Shown here: positions 1 through 5,961 of the stretch, one piece after another
Numbering within the stretch: position 1 is the first letter of the stretch
Layout: every line of letters starts with the position of its first letter
Assembly: GCA_014380825.1 (NCBI GenBank)
Contig: JACMJD010000211.1
Span: forward strand, 1-6,465
Length of the DNA stretch: 6,465 nt
Reading direction: 5' to 3'
DNA from: Phycisphaerae bacterium
GTDB lineage: Bacteria > Planctomycetota > Phycisphaerae > Tepidisphaerales > Tepidisphaeraceae
Position numbers and translations under genes: made by a program
Notes under the pieces: model-generated
Databases searched by the model: none
Told to the model about the DNA's origin: nothing
Seen by the model: the letters and a program-made list of their open reading frames with translations, nothing else

Positions 1-1
1 G

Positions 2-1150
2 CAGGGCAGCGGTAAGACGACGACCTGCGGCAAGCTCGCGATGTACCTCAAGAGCAAGGGCCGCCATCCGATGCTGGCGGCGGTCGACTTGCAGCGTCCC
101 GCGGCGGTTCAGCAGTTGCGCGTGCTGGCGGAGCAAGTTGACGTTCCGATTTACTTCGATGACACGCGCGTCGCGCCGCACGGACAAGTGCCGCGCGGCA
201 ATGCGGTCGCGGTCGCGAAGGCCGCGATCAACGAAGCGAATAAAAACGGCAGTGACGTCGTCATCCTCGACACCGCCGGTCGTCTGGCGATCGACGATGA
301 GTTGATGAACGAGCTGGCAGACATCAACAAAGCCGTCACGCCGCACCAGATCTATCTCGTGCTCGATGCGATGACCGGGCAGGACGCGGTCAACAGCGCC
401 AAAGCCTTCAACGAGAAACTCGAGCTCGATGGCCTAATACTCACGAAGTTCGACTCCGACACACGCGGCGGTGCGCTGCTCAGCGCGAAGATGGTCACCG
501 GCAAACCGGTGAAGTTTTTGGGTGTCGGTGAAAAGCTCGATCGTCTCGAAGAATTTCGTCCGGAGGGAATGGCCCAGCGCATCCTCGGCATGGGCGACAT
601 CGTCGGGCTTGTCAGCGAGGCGATGGAAAAGTTCGATCAGGAGGAAACCGCCAAGCTCCAGGAAAAAATGGAGAAGGGCGAGTTCACGCTGGACGATTTC
701 GTCTCGCAGATGAGCCAGGTAAAAAAGCTCGGCCCGATGGGAAAAGTCATGGGCATGATCCCGGGCATGAGCGAGCTGACCAAGCAGATCGGCCAGGATG
801 GTGAAGGCGTCGAGAATCAGATGGGCCGGATGAAAGCGATCTACGATTCGATGACGCGCATCGAGCGCAAGAAGCCCGACCTGCTGGATGCGAATCGGCG
901 ACGACGCATTGCGCGCGGCGCCGGCGTGGAGGTGACCGAAGTTGGCCAGTTCATGAAGCAGTTCGAATCCAGCCGCGCCATGATGCGCGCGGTGGGCGGC
1001 ATGGGAATGATGGGAAAACTCAAGCTCATGAAAAGCCTGATGGGCGGCGGACTTTCAAACATGGGCATGCCCGGCGGGCCGATGATCAAGACCAAGAAGA
1101 GTGGGTGGCAGGCGCCGAAGGATCGGAATAAGAAAAAGAAGAAGCGGTGA
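2..1150 (+). CDS. ffh: Signal recognition particle protein Ffh (SRP54), 5'-truncated by window edge
   Basis: GTPase subunit of the bacterial signal recognition particle. It binds SRP RNA and hydrophobic signal sequences and, with FtsY, delivers ribosomes to the inner membrane. The open frame runs from the first bases, so 382 residues are visible and the N-terminal helical N domain lies outside the window. Visible order: the P-loop [13 protein letters not shown] at residues 1-13; the G2 region with [10 protein letters not shown]; the G3 motif DTAGR at about 90-94; the G4-type [10 protein letters not shown] at about 148; and the [19 protein letters not shown] stretch closing the G domain. The methionine-rich M domain follows, with [14 protein letters not shown] and the RNA-binding segment [20 protein letters not shown]. 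The C-terminus is Gly/Met-rich and ends in a lysine run. In G4 the usual TKLDGD reads TKFDSD, a mild departure. The usual neighbour rpsP does not follow. Identification is secure from motifs. Confidence 0.97.
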   Translation, partial: QGSGKTTTCGKLAMYLKSKGRHPMLAAVDLQRPAAVQQLRVLAEQVDVPIYFDDTRVAPHGQVPRGNAVAVAKAAINEANKNGSDVVILDTAGRLAIDDELMNELADINKAVTPHQIYLVLDAMTGQDAVNSAKAFNEKLELDGLILTKFDSDTRGGALLSAKMVTGKPVKFLGVGEKLDRLEEFRPEGMAQRILGMGDIVGLVSEAMEKFDQEETAKLQEKMEKGEFTLDDFVSQMSQVKKLGPMGKVMGMIPGMSELTKQIGQDGEGVENQMGRMKAIYDSMTRIERKKPDLLDANRRRRIARGAGVEVTEVGQFMKQFESSRAMMRAVGGMGMMGKLKLMKSLMGGGLSNMGMPGGPMIKTKKSGWQAPKDRNKKKKKR

Positions 1151-1160
1151 GACTGCGTTG

Positions 1161-1165
1161 GGAGG
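1161..1165 (+). promoter_or_regulatory. Ribosome binding site GGAGG that sets a GTG start at 1171
   Basis: GGAGG lies 5 nt before GTG at 1171 and 11 nt after the ffh stop codon. It favours 1171 over another in-frame GTG at 1147 that overlaps the ffh stop. The start it selects gives a textbook signal peptide, which supports this reading. Confidence 0.6.
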
Positions 1166-1170
1166 CGAAC

Positions 1171-1589
1171 GTGAGGCGCATCCTGCTTACTCTAGCGATA
1201 ACTTGCGCGTTGGCACCAGTGCTGGTCAGCGCTGAACGATGGGTTGGCTACGCTACGCTCCGCTCCGAGAGGTCGCGCTGGCGCGGGTTGCCGAGGTGGA
1301 GAAGATCGTCAGGAATCTGGACGCGCGAGAGCGGACCGGCGAAGCGATCACGCCGAAGTTTGTCGAGATCAAATGGACGTGGAACCGTCGCCTGCTCGAG
1401 GCGCGACTGGCCGCTGCGAATGATCGCAATGAGCAAATGCTTGAGCTGCGGGCGTACCTCAACCATGCAAAGGCGCGCGTGCGGCAAGCGGAATCCATGC
1501 TGCACGGCGCGGGCATCGGCAGGATGTGCCTTCCACAGTACGAAGTCGTCGACGCCGGGTATCGTCTCACGGAGTTGATGGGGCAGTGA
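1171..1589 (+). pseudogene. Small exported helical protein, split by a frameshift
   Basis: Two reading frames together make one sensible protein. The first, from GTG 1171, encodes a signal peptide (RRILLTLAITCALAPVLVSA, likely cleaved before ERWVGY). It then decays into Arg-rich nonsense after about position 1250. The second, open from ATG 1239 to TGA 1587-1589, encodes a charged helical domain with WNRRLLEARLAAANDRNEQ and LRAYLNHAKARVRQAE. That style recalls the short coiled, TolC-like helical proteins common in planctomycetes (recalled, not searched). Removing one 5-bp unit from the tandem repeat at 1248-1267 joins the frames exactly, giving 137 residues reading ERWVGYAPLREVALARV across the joint. 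ATG 1239 has no Shine-Dalgarno sequence and would yield a protein without an export signal. The gene follows ffh by 20 nt and may be co-transcribed with it. It could be a recent mutant, a phase-variable gene or an assembly error. Confidence 0.7.
1248..1267 (+). repeat. Tandem pentamers: CTACG twice, then CTCCG twice
   Basis: Four consecutive 5-bp units differ at one base: two copies of CTACG followed directly by two of CTCCG. Because 5 is not a multiple of 3, gain or loss of one unit shifts the frame. The array sits exactly where the signal-peptide frame and the downstream domain frame of the surrounding gene part company. Confidence 0.85.
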
Positions 1590-1591
1590 GG

Positions 1592-1864
1592 CTACTTCCC
1601 CGGATCGCGCTTCGTCGGGTCGGCCGGCTGCGTACCTGGGGCCGGGGTGACAACCTCACGTTGTCGAGTGGCGGTTTCCTTGACCGTGGCTCCGCTGGGC
1701 GTCTCGCGGATTTGCGACTGCGTCTGCGTCGCGGTTCGGCCATCTTCGGAAACCGTCTGGTGCTGCTCGCGGCTGTGCACTCGGCCGGTGTCTTCGTTCT
1801 GACAACCTGACAGCGGGGCGATTGCAAACGTCGCGGCGACCATCATTGTAGAGATGCGTTGCAT
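1592..1864 (-). CDS. Small lipoprotein, 90 residues
   Basis: A short exported lipoprotein of unknown role. The N-terminus is a type II signal peptide: MQRIS, a hydrophobic run MMVAATFAIAP, then the lipobox LSGC with the lipidated cysteine at residue 21. The residue after the cysteine is Gln, not Asp, so retention in the inner membrane by the Asp+2 rule is not indicated. The mature part is about 70 residues, polar, rich in Thr, Gln, Arg and Pro, with no predicted fold or recognised domain; it is probably disordered. ATG at 1864 is chosen over an in-frame TTG at 1882 because AAGGAG lies 8 nt before the ATG, inside the extra codons. The stop faces that of the preceding plus-strand gene with 2 nt between. 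No family recognised. Confidence 0.8.
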   Translation of the reverse strand: MQRISTMMVAATFAIAPLSGCQNEDTGRVHSREQHQTVSEDGRTATQTQSQIRETPSGATVKETATRQREVVTPAPGTQPADPTKRDPGK

Positions 1865-1989
1865 GCGAAAGGCTCCTTCCAATGGGTGGTTTGGATGGTT
1901 CAGCTTTGACTAATGCAAATCGCACGCCGGAGCGAAGGGTCGAAATTGTTTTTTGAAACGTCACGCGAGAGCTTACGATCGGTGCAGAC
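1865..1989. other. Divergent intergenic region, 125 bp, no gene seen
   Basis: This gap separates a minus-strand lipoprotein from a plus-strand membrane protein, so it should hold both promoters. On the plus strand there is a weak candidate: TTGAAA at 1953-1958 and TACGAT at 1974-1979, spacer only 15. That would place the transcript start a few bases before ATG 1990. I find no convincing minus-strand promoter apart from the Shine-Dalgarno near 1875, and no inverted repeat of note. Confidence 0.35.
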
Positions 1990-2391
1990 ATGGACGCGGC
2001 ATCAAGTATCAAGTTACTGCATCGCCGGTTTCCGTGGGTGCCGCCGCTGGTGGTGCTCACGGTTGCCGTCGCGACCTTCGTGGTGTTCGAGACGCGTTCG
2101 CGTCCGCCCGTCGAAGCCGGGACCGCTCAAGTTGATGTCGCCGTTGACAACGACGTTACCGCGGCGCTCCAACTGCTGCTGCGGACACAGGACATAACGC
2201 CAGAGGTTTTCTCGTGCCCGACGACGCAACCGACAAAGTGGGACTTCGGCGGCGGCGCGAACACAGCGTTGAATTGGGCGAACTGGAATTCGACTGAGGG
2301 CAACACGCGAAGCCTCAGTTACAAATATCAGAACCCGTACGCTCAACCATCTTCGCGTTCTGAGGATAATTTGTCAGGAAGGACAAAATGA
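1990..2391 (+). CDS. Membrane-anchored H-x-DG-family relative, apparently C-terminally truncated
   Basis: A 133-residue protein with a basic N-terminus (KLLHRRF), one membrane segment at about residues 16-33, and a periplasmic part. That part reads [20 protein letters not shown] at 53-72, EVFSCP at 72-77, [16 protein letters not shown] at 84-99 and [10 protein letters not shown] at 109-118. From memory of planctomycete proteins, these motifs are the middle of a larger family in which NPY is followed by a long segment ending in a histidine and an FGDGHVEF-type motif. Here only 15 unrelated residues follow before the stop. The membrane anchor is an ordinary helix, not a prepilin FTLVE signal. 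The stop codon overlaps the next start by 4 nt (ATGA), so translation of the two may be coupled. No good Shine-Dalgarno precedes ATG 1990. The function is unknown; envelope or pseudopilus association is an inference. Confidence 0.7.
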   Translation: MDAASSIKLLHRRFPWVPPLVVLTVAVATFVVFETRSRPPVEAGTAQVDVAVDNDVTAALQLLLRTQDITPEVFSCPTTQPTKWDFGGGANTALNWANWNSTEGNTRSLSYKYQNPYAQPSSRSEDNLSGRTK

Positions 2392-3308
2392 GTTTGACAT
2401 CGCCAAACATTCGTGTCCAGCGCCGACGCAGTGTCGCCGCATTCACGTTGGTCGAGCTTCTCGTCGTCATCGGCATCATCGCGCTGTTGATCGCGATGTT
2501 GTTGCCGGCGCTCAACGGCGCACGCGAGCGGGCGAAAGCGACGCAGTGCCTGAGCAACCTCCGCCAGCTCGGTGTGGCTTTCGTCATGTACAGCACCGAC
2601 AACAAAGGCTTCGTCATCCCGTCGTACACGATGACGGGTGTGACCGGCGGCGCGACAGTGCCGCTGGAAGGCTGGGCGCCGATCCTCGAGCGGGACGGTT
2701 ACGTTGGCGGGAATCAGTCGAACGATGGCAGCGTGTTTGTTTGCCCATCTATGTTCGACCTCGAAGGCATGCTAGGCGGGCAAACCGGAACCGATCCCGG
2801 CAAACCAAAGGGCTGGATGGATTGGCCGAACCTGCGGCTCGGCACGGCCAACGTGCCGACGACGATTCCGGATCGCGGGTTCAACAAGATCATCCGCGTC
2901 GGCTATTGGATCAACGCCGGCAATCCGATCGGCGCGGCCGCGGTTGTCATGCCAGATACGTTTTACACCGGTTCGGTCGGATACGGCCCGGGCACGAATG
3001 GGTTGTTCATCAACCACACGAAGACAAGCCGATTCCGTCGGCCCAGCAATTTGGTCGTGCTGGCGGACGGTGTGTACGCGGGGCGGCAGCGCGACAATCG
3101 TATCGGTGTCGTGAATAGCCGCATCGGTTATCGCCACCCGAACACGATTGCAAACGTCTGCTTCGCCGACGGTCACGCTGCCACCATCTCCGGCGATAAA
3201 TTCCCGCGCGCTGCCGGCGGAACTGTGACCGTACAGATGGCGCGCGAGGACAATTTTCCCGGAACGCCGACTGTGTACGCGAATCCAGAGCGATCGCTGG
3301 GGCCGTAG
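2388..3308 (+). CDS. Prepilin-type protein with C-terminal H-x-DG motif (DUF1559-like)
   Basis: A 306-residue pseudopilin-like protein of the large planctomycete group with type II secretion/type IV pilin N-termini. Residues 1-18 are a basic leader (QRRRSVAA). Prepilin peptidase would cut before F19 in [17 protein letters not shown], with Glu at +5 (E23) and Ala rather than the commoner Gly at -1. A hydrophobic helix and [26 protein letters not shown] follow, the standard start of these proteins. The body has [11 protein letters not shown] and [11 protein letters not shown], and the C-terminus has [15 protein letters not shown]. Here 10 residues separate H250 from D261-G262, one more than the usual H-x9-DG spacing. 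ATG 2388 is preceded by AGGAAGGA (2376-2383) and overlaps the previous stop by 4 nt. The protein is expected at the inner membrane/periplasm; its specific role is unknown. Confidence 0.92.
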   Translation: MSLTSPNIRVQRRRSVAAFTLVELLVVIGIIALLIAMLLPALNGARERAKATQCLSNLRQLGVAFVMYSTDNKGFVIPSYTMTGVTGGATVPLEGWAPILERDGYVGGNQSNDGSVFVCPSMFDLEGMLGGQTGTDPGKPKGWMDWPNLRLGTANVPTTIPDRGFNKIIRVGYWINAGNPIGAAAVVMPDTFYTGSVGYGPGTNGLFINHTKTSRFRRPSNLVVLADGVYAGRQRDNRIGVVNSRIGYRHPNTIANVCFADGHAATISGDKFPRAAGGTVTVQMAREDNFPGTPTVYANPERSLGP

Positions 3309-3318
3309 AATCTGAACC

Positions 3319-3963
3319 GTGCCGGTCATCACGCAAATCTCCGAGCAGAAGCGCCGCGAGAATCGGCGGAACATTTTTCTCGACGGCGTCTTCGCGTTTG
3401 GCTGCAACATCAACGTCGTCGCACGATTCAAACTGCGCGAAGGGATGAAGCTGTCGGATGAACAAGTCCGCGCGATTCAGCTTGGCGCGGTGAAACAGGA
3501 ATGCTTCGACAAGGCCATGCGATATTTGCAGACTCGGCTGCACAGTCGATCGGAGTTGCAGAAGAAGCTGAAACGACAAGAGTGGGGCGACGCGGTGATC
3601 GACGCGGTGCTGGAAGACCTGACGCGAATGCAATACCTTGATGACGCGCGCTTCGCCAAAACGAAAGCACTGTCGGCGGCCGAGCACAAGAAACATGGAC
3701 GACGTCGCGCGTTCGTTGAGCTGATCAAGTCCGGAGTGAAGGGTGATATCGCGACGCGAGCATTGGAAGATGTCTACGAGCCGCGGGACTCAACCCGCGT
3801 CGCGCGCGAACTGGCGATGAAGCAGCGGGCGCGATTGATTAAGCTCGATCCGCTCGTCGCAAGACGACGATTGTTCGGGATGCTGCAACGACGGGGATTC
3901 GAGTACGACGAGATTCGTCCGGTGATCGACGACGTGCTGGGTCGTGGGCACGATGCGGAATAA
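3319..3963 (+). CDS. recX: Regulatory protein RecX
   Basis: RecX binds RecA-DNA filaments and restrains recombination and SOS activity in the cytoplasm. The protein has 214 residues, in the normal range for the longer RecX type. The N-terminal extension carries ITQISEQKRRENRRNIFLDG and VFAFG (residues 4-28), as in Firmicutes/Bacteroidetes-type RecX. Three-helix repeats follow: AMRYLQTRLHSRSELQKKL at 66-84, VIDAVLEDLTRMQYLDDARF at 93-112, and a last one with LFGMLQRRGFEYDEIRPVIDDVL near the C-terminus. YLDDARFA is the family signature. The start is GTG 3319 with no clear Shine-Dalgarno, chosen because the family begins close to this point. It lies 10 nt after the prepilin-type gene, without a terminator between, so read-through is likely. 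recA is not in the window. Confidence 0.93.
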   Translation: MPVITQISEQKRRENRRNIFLDGVFAFGCNINVVARFKLREGMKLSDEQVRAIQLGAVKQECFDKAMRYLQTRLHSRSELQKKLKRQEWGDAVIDAVLEDLTRMQYLDDARFAKTKALSAAEHKKHGRRRAFVELIKSGVKGDIATRALEDVYEPRDSTRVARELAMKQRARLIKLDPLVARRRLFGMLQRRGFEYDEIRPVIDDVLGRGHDAE

Positions 3964-3979
3964 CTGCCGCAAGCGGCAG
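3964..3979. terminator. Hairpin between convergent genes, probable bidirectional terminator
   Basis: CTGCCGCAAGCGGCAG is a perfect inverted repeat placed between the recX stop (3961-3963) and the stop of the minus-strand gene (3982-3984). Read on the minus strand, a 6-bp stem closes a CUUG loop with a G-C pair, one of the known extra-stable tetraloops, and is followed by TTATT. On the plus strand the tail is not T-rich, so termination is better supported for the minus-strand operon. Confidence 0.6.
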
Positions 3980-3981
3980 AA

Positions 3982-4509
3982 TCACCGGCGCGACATCTTC
4001 TTGCGCAACATCTTCCTGGTCGACTTCTTCGTCGACTTCACAGTCTTTTTCGTCGCGCGTTTGACCGGTTTCTTCTTCGCGACCGCAGCGCGTTTCGCAG
4101 GCGTGTGCGTGAACGTGCGGTTGTCTGTTTCCCACGCTTGCAGATTCCGCTGGAAGATCTGGTCCATCGTCTTCACGACGAACTTGAAGTCGCGCCCGCC
4201 GGCGCGGGGCATCATCATCCAGCACATGACCATCGCCTGCCGGAGGTGACCGTCGGATGGAAACGGTGCCAAGTTGTCAAAGAATGCGGCGGGCGTTGGC
4301 TTCTTGATCGCGGACCACACTCGGCGATTTCGCGCGAAAGTGTTTTCGGCGCGGCGCTTCCATGCTGCGAATGTTCGATCGGTTTCGGGCAGCGACGTCC
4401 AGCATTCCTGGAGCGCCTGTCGAATCAGACCGTCCACACCGGCCGGGCTCATGACTGCGTAGAGCTCGGACGGCGACTTGCTGGTGAGACGGAAAGCTTC
4501 CCAACTCAT
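3982..4509 (-). CDS. Unknown protein with two internal repeats and a Lys/Arg-rich tail
   Basis: A 175-residue protein I cannot assign to a named family. Residues 26-65 and 86-126 are copies of one unit: DGLIRQALQECW (26-37) against DGHLRQAMVMCW (86-97), each followed by xxxP. About 17 residues later comes FxRNxxxW (58-65 and 119-126). Conserved positions are DG, RQA, CW, P, F, RN and W, all suited to a compact helical module. From about residue 138 the sequence becomes a Lys/Arg/Thr/Ala tail (KKKPVKRATKKTVKSTKK), like histone H1 or other nucleic-acid-binding tails. No signal peptide or membrane helix is seen, so it is probably cytoplasmic. ATG 4509 is chosen because an earlier in-frame start would bury 45 residues of Arg/Ser-rich sequence inside the upstream SDR gene. 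The 10-nt gap and lack of a Shine-Dalgarno suggest translation depends on the SDR gene. Confidence 0.75.
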   Translation of the reverse strand: MSWEAFRLTSKSPSELYAVMSPAGVDGLIRQALQECWTSLPETDRTFAAWKRRAENTFARNRRVWSAIKKPTPAAFFDNLAPFPSDGHLRQAMVMCWMMMPRAGGRDFKFVVKTMDQIFQRNLQAWETDNRTFTHTPAKRAAVAKKKPVKRATKKTVKSTKKSTRKMLRKKMSRR

Positions 4510-4519
4510 CGTGATGAAG

Positions 4520-5239
4520 TTAAGTGATCGATCGTCCGCCGTCGAGACGGATGATCTGTCCGGTGATGTACGAACCTTCCGTCGCGAGGAAGTGAACAAG
4601 TTTCGCGACGTCCTCCGGCGTTCCCGGTCGCGCCAGCGGAACACGCTTCAGATACTTCTCGCGATCCGCCAGCGGATAACCGTCTGGCCATTGGACGACG
4701 CCCGGGGCGATTCCATTTACCGTGACTTCCGGCGCGAGCTCGCGCGCCAGGCCCGTCGTCAGGTTGGCGAGCGCGGCTTTGCTGGCGCAGTAGATGAGAT
4801 ATTCCGGCCACGGTTTTTCGCCGAGGAGGTCGCACATGTTGACTACGTGGCCGCGCGATTGTCGCAGGAGCGATTCGAACTTCTGACAGAGCAACAGCGG
4901 CGCCTGCACGTTCACGGCGGCGGTCTCGCGCATCAGCGCCATGTCGGTGTCGCGTAGTCGAGCGGGTCGATAAACCGAGGCGTTGTTCACCAACAGGTCG
5001 AGTCGGTTGGCGAAGGTCAGGAACGACGCATGTACCTGTTTGCTGGCGATGTCCGGGTCGACAAGATCGGCCCGGATCGCGTGGCCGTCGATCTGTGTCG
5101 CCAGTTTTGTCGCTTCGGCTTCGCTGGATCGGTAGGTGAAGGCGACCGCAAATCCCTCGGCGGCGAGCTTCTCCACAATCGCCCGGCCGACTCGGACGGC
5201 GCCGCCCGTCACCAATGCGACTCGTTTTTCCTGAGCCAT
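4520..5239 (-). CDS. SDR-family oxidoreductase, pteridine-reductase-like
   Basis: A 239-residue classical short-chain dehydrogenase/reductase, soluble and NAD(P)-dependent. The cofactor loop is TGGAVRVG (11-18) rather than the usual TGxxxGxG. TYRSS (35-39) ends the second strand without an acidic residue, suggesting NADPH. NNAS is at 85-88. The catalytic region has D137 (NMCD), Y150 and K154 in YCASK. An aspartate where most SDRs have serine, with TGGA-x-R-[VI]-G, is the pattern of pteridine reductase PTR1 and FolM-type dihydromonapterin reductases. LAPEVTVNGIAPG and ITGQIIRLDGG complete the fold. It could therefore reduce a pterin or folate-like compound, but the substrate is not proven and other FabG-like SDRs share much of this. 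It heads a two-gene unit with the repeat protein 10 nt downstream. The start ATG has no strong Shine-Dalgarno. Confidence 0.9.
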   Translation of the reverse strand: MAQEKRVALVTGGAVRVGRAIVEKLAAEGFAVAFTYRSSEAEATKLATQIDGHAIRADLVDPDIASKQVHASFLTFANRLDLLVNNASVYRPARLRDTDMALMRETAAVNVQAPLLLCQKFESLLRQSRGHVVNMCDLLGEKPWPEYLIYCASKAALANLTTGLARELAPEVTVNGIAPGVVQWPDGYPLADREKYLKRVPLARPGTPEDVAKLVHFLATEGSYITGQIIRLDGGRSIT

Positions 5240-5361
5240 TGGCCCGAAGAATAGCAGAAACCGTCTGAAACGAAGGAGTTAGAATCACCCGCCTCGGCCC
5301 TGAATAGGTTGGTGGAATTTTCAGGCGGGCGGCGTCGTTCAATAGGGCGGCGGGGACGGAT

Positions 5362-5390
5362 TCGTCAAAACGTCTCGCCGGTTCTATGAT
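5362..5390 (+). promoter_or_regulatory. Candidate sigma-70-type promoter for the GNAT-like gene
   Basis: TCGTCA (5362-5367, four of six to the -35 consensus) and TATGAT (5385-5390, five of six to the -10 consensus) are 17 nt apart. Transcription would begin near 5397, about 33 nt before the chosen start codon. This rests on consensus match only. Confidence 0.4.
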
Positions 5391-5394
5391 GGCT

Positions 5395-5411
5395 GCCGAA
5401 ATCACTTCGGC
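5395..5411 (+). promoter_or_regulatory. Leader hairpin GCCGAA-atcac-TTCGGC
   Basis: A perfect 6-bp stem with a 5-nt loop lies 18 nt before ATG 5430 and roughly at the 5' end of the transcript predicted from the TATGAT promoter. No U-tract follows, so it is not a typical terminator. A role in mRNA stability or translation is only a guess. Confidence 0.35.
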
Positions 5412-5429
5412 CAGAGAATGAGGTGCAGG

Positions 5430-5831
5430 ATGTGCGTCGATCAAGAAAACGAACATGAAACTGAAACCGATACCGCCTCGCTGCGTGTCGATGTCGTCGA
5501 TAGCTGGCACAAGCAGTGGCCGACGGTACTCCAGGAAATCGAGCGCGATGGTCGTCGTGCTAAGCTGCTCGTCGATGCGGACGGCTGGCTTTCCGCGCGG
5601 CAGTGTCTGATCGTCGCGTTCAAAGACAACGTCGTCGTGGGTCACCTCGTGTTCAGTATTCAGCCTGGCATGAGCAACATCAGTTTGCATCGCCCGCCGA
5701 TCGAAGCGCATCAGGATGACCTTGGTGTGCGTCCGGGATTCAGCGACGCCGAAGTGCGAAAATTGCTGGTCGATGCCGCGACGAGACAGGCGATGGCGTT
5801 GAGGTGCAGGCGGCTGGTGAACTTTGGATAA
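5430..5831 (+). CDS. Small GNAT-like acetyltransferase-fold protein
   Basis: A 133-residue protein with the strand/helix pattern of GCN5-related N-acetyltransferases: CLIVAFKDNVVVGHLVFSIQ (59-78) matches the beta strands that precede the acetyl-CoA site. AHQDDLGVRPGFSDAEVRKL (93-112) followed by LVDAATRQAMALRCRRL matches motif A and its helix. The acetyl-CoA loop, normally [RQ]xxGx[GA], is here FSDAEV, lacking the conserved glycines, so cofactor binding may be weakened or lost. The protein stops at RRLVNFG, shortly after the motif A helix, without the last GNAT strands. The N-terminus is acidic (DQENEHETETDT). ATG 5430 is preferred to in-frame ATG 5418 because GAGGTG lies 4 nt upstream of it. 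The substrate is unknown. Alternatively it is a degenerate GNAT with a non-enzymatic binding role. Confidence 0.65.
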   Translation: MCVDQENEHETETDTASLRVDVVDSWHKQWPTVLQEIERDGRRAKLLVDADGWLSARQCLIVAFKDNVVVGHLVFSIQPGMSNISLHRPPIEAHQDDLGVRPGFSDAEVRKLLVDAATRQAMALRCRRLVNFG

Positions 5832-5838
5832 CAACGCC

Positions 5839-5961
5839 GAAGCTCCAATAAATAAATCACAAATCACAAGGAAGCTCCAAAAACCAAACTTGGCATTTTC
5901 AATTTTGGGATTTGAGTTTTCTTTGTGATTTGTCTTTTGTGATTTGATATTTGGTCGCTCC
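5839..5961. repeat. AT-rich imperfect inverted repeat with direct-repeat units
   Basis: This stretch between the GNAT-like and MOSC genes is strikingly AT-rich against GC-rich surroundings. GAAGCTCCAA occurs at 5839-5848 and 5871-5880. AAATCAC is repeated in tandem at 5854-5867. TTTGTGATTTG occurs identically at 5922-5932 and 5936-5946, and its complement core CAAATCACAA is at 5860-5869, so the two halves can fold into a long imperfect hairpin (about CCAA 5845 to TTGG 5954). It recalls interspersed AT-rich intergenic repeats seen in planctomycetes and related phyla (memory, not searched). There is no U-tract typical of a simple terminator. It runs to the base before ATG 5962. Confidence 0.75.

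Larger units (their letters stand above)
5240..5429. other. Divergent intergenic region, 190 bp, several inverted repeats
   Basis: No gene is seen between the SDR start (minus) and the GNAT-like start (plus). CCCGCCT at 5288-5294 can pair with AGGCGGG at 5323-5329, and CCTGAA at 5299-5304 with TTCAGG at 5320-5325; the right arms share AGG, so the stems exclude each other. GGGCGGCG occurs at 5327-5334 and again at 5345-5352. A further hairpin sits at 5395-5411. The SDR promoter should be here, but I see no good minus-strand -35/-10 pair. Confidence 0.5.

Noticed and set aside
1147..1578. 143-residue plus-strand frame from GTG 1147
   Set aside because: Only its first about 45 residues make sense (signal peptide). 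After the 5-bp repeats it is Arg/Ser/Trp-rich nonsense, while another frame carries the real domain.
2772..3696. Long antisense frames opposite the prepilin-type and recX genes
   Set aside because: They lie opposite strongly supported genes, have low-complexity composition and show no family motifs.
4510..4644. N-terminal extension of the repeat protein from an upstream in-frame start at 4644
   Set aside because: The extra 45 residues are Arg/Ser-rich, overlap the end of the SDR gene and have no motif. MSWEAF at 4509 is the natural start.
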